64,000 bases of DNA from Niameybacter massiliensis (GTDB lineage: Bacteria; Bacillota; Clostridia; Lachnospirales; Cellulosilyticaceae): assembly GCF_001282685.1 (NCBI RefSeq), contig NZ_LN875030.1, positions 1-64,000 on the forward strand, written 5' to 3'. The translations under genes were made by a program, and so were the position numbers. Shown piece by piece: positions 60,741 to 64,000 of the stretch. Positions within the stretch are counted from its first letter, which is position 1. Each line of letters begins with the position of its first letter. Below the pieces are notes generated by a model. It saw only the letters and a list, made by a program, of their open reading frames with translations, made no database searches and had not been told where the DNA came from.

Positions 60741-62534
60741 GTGAGTGCACCGTTCAAAGAATTAGAAGCAAAGTACCATAAGATGTGGCAAGAAGAGAAA
60801 AAAAGGTACAATCAAATAGCTAATTTAAGGTTAGTCGTATTAATTTTAGCAGGGTATATGACTTATTTAGTCATCAAAAGTCCTAAGCAACTATTATGGA
60901 TAATAGGAGCTGGGGCTTCTTTTGCTATCTTTTTTTATTTACTTTATAAACATCAGAAGATAAAAGATCAAATGGATTACTATGAAAGTATGGAGAATGT
61001 TAATAAGAAGTATAGTATGAGAATGACCAAGGAGTGGCATGGATTTAGGGATAGAGGCGATGAGTTTGAAATAGATAGCCATCCCTATGCTTTAGATTTA
61101 GATATAGTAGGACCACAGTCATTATTTCAAAAGATTAATACAACCCATACTTGGCATGGAAGAAAGCTACTTGCTGAATCTTTACTAGAAAATCATTTTA
61201 CAGAAGAAATTATAGGAGAAAGGCAAAAGGCTATCAAAGAGTTATTAAATGACTTAGATTTCTGCCAAAAAGTTGAGGGGATTACAAGTAGACGTAAAAA
61301 AGGAATTGAAGAGCCTAAAAAACTACTTGAATATGCTACAGATACAGAGAACTTTATAGAAGAAAGATGGCTTAAAGCACTTATAAAAGGATTGCCTTAT
61401 CCACTAATAGTATTAGTTGTTTTAAGCTTTATCACACCTTATTCTTGGATTAAGACATTAACAACAGTGTTGATTATTGCAACATATGGATTAGTTGTAT
61501 TTTATATGCCACGTATCTCAAAGGTGAAAGAAATCCTTATGAGTATGCTTTATGATTTGCAAGAGTATGTAGGTATTCTAGATGTAATCAAAGATAAAGA
61601 ATTTAATAGTTCCTATTTAAAAGAGCAAACAGAATGTTTATTTAAAGATGAACAGAACGCTTTAAATTGCTTAAAAGAATTAGAGCACATTAGTAACTTA
61701 GCACATATTACCTATCAGCCTATTGTAGCTATTTTATTAAATGGCTTAATGGTATGGGATTTGCAAGTTATATTGAAAGCAGAGAACTGGCGTAAGAAAT
61801 ATGGAGCAAGTATAGAAAGTTATCTAAAAGCAATTGGAGAGGTGGAAAGCCTTATTAGTTTAAGTGTTATTGGGCACATTGAATCAGATGTACATTTTCC
61901 TCTTGTATCTATGGAGGGACAGTATATTGAAGCTGAAGTATTAGGTCATCCACTTATTGAACAGCAGGTAAGAGTATGTAATGATGTACAGCTAAGAGAT
62001 GAAATATTTGTAATCACAGGATCCAATATGTCAGGTAAGACAACCTTTATGAGGACATTAGGTATAAGCTTGATCCTTGCTTATAGCGGTGCACCAGTAG
62101 TAGCTAAAAACTTAAAGTGTAGTAAGATGAATCTTGCAACATCAATGCGTATTCGAGATGATCTAAGCCATGGAATCTCTACCTTCTATGCAGAGCTTAC
62201 ACGTATAAAAGAGATTATAGAGGCAGGAAAAGATAAAGGTAAGCAATGCTTCCTTATAGATGAGATCTTTAGAGGAACCAATTCAGGAGATAGGATTATA
62301 GGTTCTATAAGTGTTGTAAAGGCACTTAGCAAATATGGAAGTATTGGTGCAATTACAACCCATGATATGGAGCTTTGTAAGTTAGGCGAAGAAAAAGGGG
62401 TAAGTAATTATCACTTTGAAGAGCAGTATGGAGAAGATACTATTAAATTTGATTATAAGCTTAGAAAAGGTCACTCTACGACTACAAACGCTAAGTATCT
62501 CATGAAGATGGTTGGTATAGAGGTTATTGAATAA
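60741..62534 (+). CDS. Membrane-anchored MutS-like ATPase
   Basis: A 597-residue protein. Residues about 28-75 contain two membrane helices, and about 210-255 two more. The middle part resembles the MutS core and clamp helices. The ATPase domain (about 400-597) has Walker A GSNMSGKTTFMRT, RIRDDLSHGISTFYAEL, Walker B CFLIDEIFRGTNSGDR and TTHDMEL. The mismatch-recognition domain is absent, so this is a MutS-related protein of unknown role, not canonical MutS. The start is GTG at 60741 with AAGGAGG upstream. Confidence 0.87.
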   Translation: MSAPFKELEAKYHKMWQEEKKRYNQIANLRLVVLILAGYMTYLVIKSPKQLLWIIGAGASFAIFFYLLYKHQKIKDQMDYYESMENVNKKYSMRMTKEWHGFRDRGDEFEIDSHPYALDLDIVGPQSLFQKINTTHTWHGRKLLAESLLENHFTEEIIGERQKAIKELLNDLDFCQKVEGITSRRKKGIEEPKKLLEYATDTENFIEERWLKALIKGLPYPLIVLVVLSFITPYSWIKTLTTVLIIATYGLVVFYMPRISKVKEILMSMLYDLQEYVGILDVIKDKEFNSSYLKEQTECLFKDEQNALNCLKELEHISNLAHITYQPIVAILLNGLMVWDLQVILKAENWRKKYGASIESYLKAIGEVESLISLSVIGHIESDVHFPLVSMEGQYIEAEVLGHPLIEQQVRVCNDVQLRDEIFVITGSNMSGKTTFMRTLGISLILAYSGAPVVAKNLKCSKMNLATSMRIRDDLSHGISTFYAELTRIKEIIEAGKDKGKQCFLIDEIFRGTNSGDRIIGSISVVKALSKYGSIGAITTHDMELCKLGEEKGVSNYHFEEQYGEDTIKFDYKLRKGHSTTTNAKYLMKMVGIEVIE

Positions 62535-62547
62535 AATAAACAGTTTT

Positions 62548-62612
62548 AAAGATAGCATCTCTAGAGGTTAGACAAAGTATATCTAGCTTTGGAGGTGCTA
62601 TCTTTATTTAAT
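62548..62612 (+). terminator. Terminator of the MutS-like gene
   Basis: AAAGATAGCA (62548-62557 region) pairs with TGCTATCTTT (62597-62606 region), with inner CTCTAG-type pairing, then ATTTA. Confidence 0.7.
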
Positions 62613-62715
62613 ATAAGAAAGTTCTTAAGAAATCTTAAACTTTATCCGGTATGGACATTAAGAAGTTCGGGGTAATATAGATTTATAAGATAAAGTTAAA
62701 AAGGAGCTAGGGAAG

Positions 62716-63531
62716 ATGAGCGATGAAAGAGATAAATTAAATCAGTTATCAGATATTATAGATGTAGAGTTCTTACCAGTATTAGAGGATGAAGATTTTA
62801 AACGTGAAAAAACCGGTGGAATGGAGCAAGGTGAAACAGCTGCTGTTGCTGTTCAAAAGATTTCAAGAAACGTGCAAGAGATAGAAACGTCTCAAGTGGA
62901 GGAGAAACCAAAACAGCAAGAAGAAGTGAAAATGCATAATGAATCAGCATATAACACTTATACAGAAGATAAGGTTCACACAGAACCAAAGGCCAATACT
63001 TATAGTGAACCAAAGGTAAATGTAAATCATAATAATCAAGGTGAAGATCAAGCGGCATATCAAAAATATACAAATACAAATGAGCAATCATATAAACAAC
63101 AAGATACAGCAGGACCTAGACAAGATACATCTTACGCATCATATAATTCTGCTAAAAAAGAAGAATTTAAAAAGAAGAAGAAGAAAGTAGGAAGTTCATT
63201 ATTAAATGGTATTCTATTAGCATGTGCTATTTTATTTGGTTTGCCTATAGCGGTGACATTTGGAGGAGCAGCAATCTTTGTACTAGGAATGGGTATTTTC
63301 TTTAGTGTCTTAGCATTAGGAGTGGGGGTACTTGGGTTAGGAATGGCAGGCTTTACAGCAACAGCAGGAATGGCATCAATGGGTATGCTATGTTTATTTG
63401 GTAGCTTGATTGCTATTGGTGTTGGTGGATTAGGATGCTGTATTATTGCTCTAATCTTTATTGGAATTAAAAATGTAATTGTAGGGTCAAAACAACGTAG
63501 ACAGCTTAGAAAAGAAAGAGAGGAGGCATAA
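62716..63531 (+). CDS. Membrane protein with long hydrophilic N-terminus, DUF4097 operon
   Basis: A 271-residue protein. Residues 1-155 are hydrophilic and low-complexity, rich in Glu, Gln, Asn and Tyr, with a KKEEFKKKKKK basic stretch before the first helix. Residues about 158-255 are three or four Gly/Ala/Leu-rich membrane helices, followed by a basic end. The membrane part resembles the DUF1700/HAAS-type proteins that usually precede DUF4097 genes, but I cannot confirm the family. GGAGCTAGGG precedes the ATG, and the DUF4097 gene starts 3 nt after the stop. Confidence 0.65.
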   Translation: MSDERDKLNQLSDIIDVEFLPVLEDEDFKREKTGGMEQGETAAVAVQKISRNVQEIETSQVEEKPKQQEEVKMHNESAYNTYTEDKVHTEPKANTYSEPKVNVNHNNQGEDQAAYQKYTNTNEQSYKQQDTAGPRQDTSYASYNSAKKEEFKKKKKKVGSSLLNGILLACAILFGLPIAVTFGGAAIFVLGMGIFFSVLALGVGVLGLGMAGFTATAGMASMGMLCLFGSLIAIGVGGLGCCIIALIFIGIKNVIVGSKQRRQLRKEREEA

Positions 63532-63534
63532 TCC

Positions 63535-64000
63535 ATGAAAGCCTTAAAATTTTTTGTAGCAGGATGTTTAGTATTAATAGGGATAGGTGTAGTAGGCACA
63601 GGTGTTACACTTGGTGAAATGTACAAAACCAATCAAACAGTATATGAAGTAAATGAAAGACAAGAGCTTAAAGCTACAGCACTTAAGAATCTATATATCA
63701 ATTCAGATGTACCAGTCCGTATCGTACCAACAGATGGTCAAGCTTATGTAACATTTGAAGCAACAGGCAATGGGGTTATGTTTCCAGAGCCAAAGTTTAA
63801 ATTAGATGTAACAAGTGAAGGAGATACTTCACGCATCAACTTAAAAGAGATTCAAAACACAGAGATTTTTATATTTACAAATAATGTAAGAGAAGAACTC
63901 GTTGTGTATATTCCACAGCAAGATATGGACACTTTAAATGTATCAACAAACTCAACAAATTATGGTAGATATCCTTTCTCATTAAGTTCAACGGCTAATA
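63535..64000 (+). CDS. DUF4097 family protein (partial, 3' end outside window)
   Basis: The first 155 residues are visible: a membrane anchor (about 5-26), then beta-rich sequence of the DUF4097 (adhesin-like beta-helix) type, LKNLYINSDVPVRIVPTDG and EELVVYIPQQDMDTLNVST. Proteins of this kind are exported and often controlled by envelope-stress two-component systems (LiaRS, PspC-linked). GAGGAGG precedes the ATG. The frame is open to the end of the window. Confidence 0.83.
   Translation, partial: MKALKFFVAGCLVLIGIGVVGTGVTLGEMYKTNQTVYEVNERQELKATALKNLYINSDVPVRIVPTDGQAYVTFEATGNGVMFPEPKFKLDVTSEGDTSRINLKEIQNTEIFIFTNNVREELVVYIPQQDMDTLNVSTNSTNYGRYPFSLSSTAN

Noticed and set aside
63132-63632. Minus-strand frame of 166 codons
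   Set aside because: Pro/Ile/Thr-rich antisense of the Gly/Ala-rich membrane protein and the start of the DUF4097 gene; no start signals.

Overview
The window is AT-rich DNA from an anaerobic, endospore-forming member of the Clostridia. The evidence is pyruvate:ferredoxin oxidoreductase, bifunctional AdhE, a flavodiiron protein, FeoAB, a serine T-box, a large Bacillus-type SRP RNA, a GerA/SpoVAF-type germination protein, and a DUF3881 protein of the kind I associate with Lachnospirales. A Cellulosilyticum-like lineage would fit, but that is an impression from gene content and was not tested by any search.

Layout. 1-460: the end of an rRNA operon (23S 3' end, 5S) and tRNA-Gly. 550-5300: a DUF503 gene, a long structured non-coding region (about 895-1210), an XRE regulator with a helical-repeat tail, a six-gene tRNA cluster, a non-coding 150-bp tandem repeat, and a BirA-like protein that has lost the ligase motifs. 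5330-13610: redox and iron. A flavodiiron protein and PFOR are divergent around PerR-like boxes; a DtxR-family regulator faces feoA-feoB and a small Cys-rich FeoB partner across tandem operator-like palindromes. 13630-18850: a 1-Cys peroxiredoxin and a patatin, a divergent protein with three 59-residue repeats, a secreted stalk-domain protein and a class-I glutamine-amidotransferase-like hydrolase. 18990-24330: adhE with a long structured leader, an acetyltransferase, a possible C-rich antisense-strand small RNA, and serS under a UCC T-box. 24370-33140: small membrane proteins, a D,D-carboxypeptidase, a TetR regulator, a NitT/TauT-type ABC transporter divergent from a UbiA/MenA prenyltransferase, and a LytTR/DUF3021 pair. 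33190-41640: tRNA-Arg, a secreted PL8 polysaccharide lyase whose SLH-like tail is frame-disrupted, envelope genes, DegV and tRNA-Arg. 41730-47030: an alpha-glucoside locus (LacI regulator, GH13 glucosidase, PTS IICB, EEP-family phosphatase/nuclease). 47100-52330: a membrane-anchored Mrr-like protein with lost active-site residues, a Met-rich membrane protein, two chagasin-like proteins, a GerA/SpoVAF protein, tadA and SRP RNA. 52440-64000: an ArsC/Spx protein, dnaX-ybaB-recR, a histidine kinase/response regulator with a three-gene ABC exporter, a YkgJ protein, a membrane-bound MutS-like ATPase and a DUF4097 operon that runs off the end.

How the genes work together. PFOR, AdhE, flavodiiron protein, peroxiredoxin and Feo describe fermentative ferredoxin metabolism with oxygen/peroxide defence and iron uptake; their control regions hold PerR-, DtxR- and Rex-like sites. 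The malL-PTS-EEP genes form a sugar operon with paired LacI-type operators. I found no CRISPR array, insertion sequence, prophage or recognisable defence island. The best candidates for something undescribed are the structured RNA near 900-1210, the C-rich RNA on the minus strand near 22600, the degenerate BirA paralogue, the Mrr-like protein with its active-site residues replaced, and the tandem repeats at 3811-4300.
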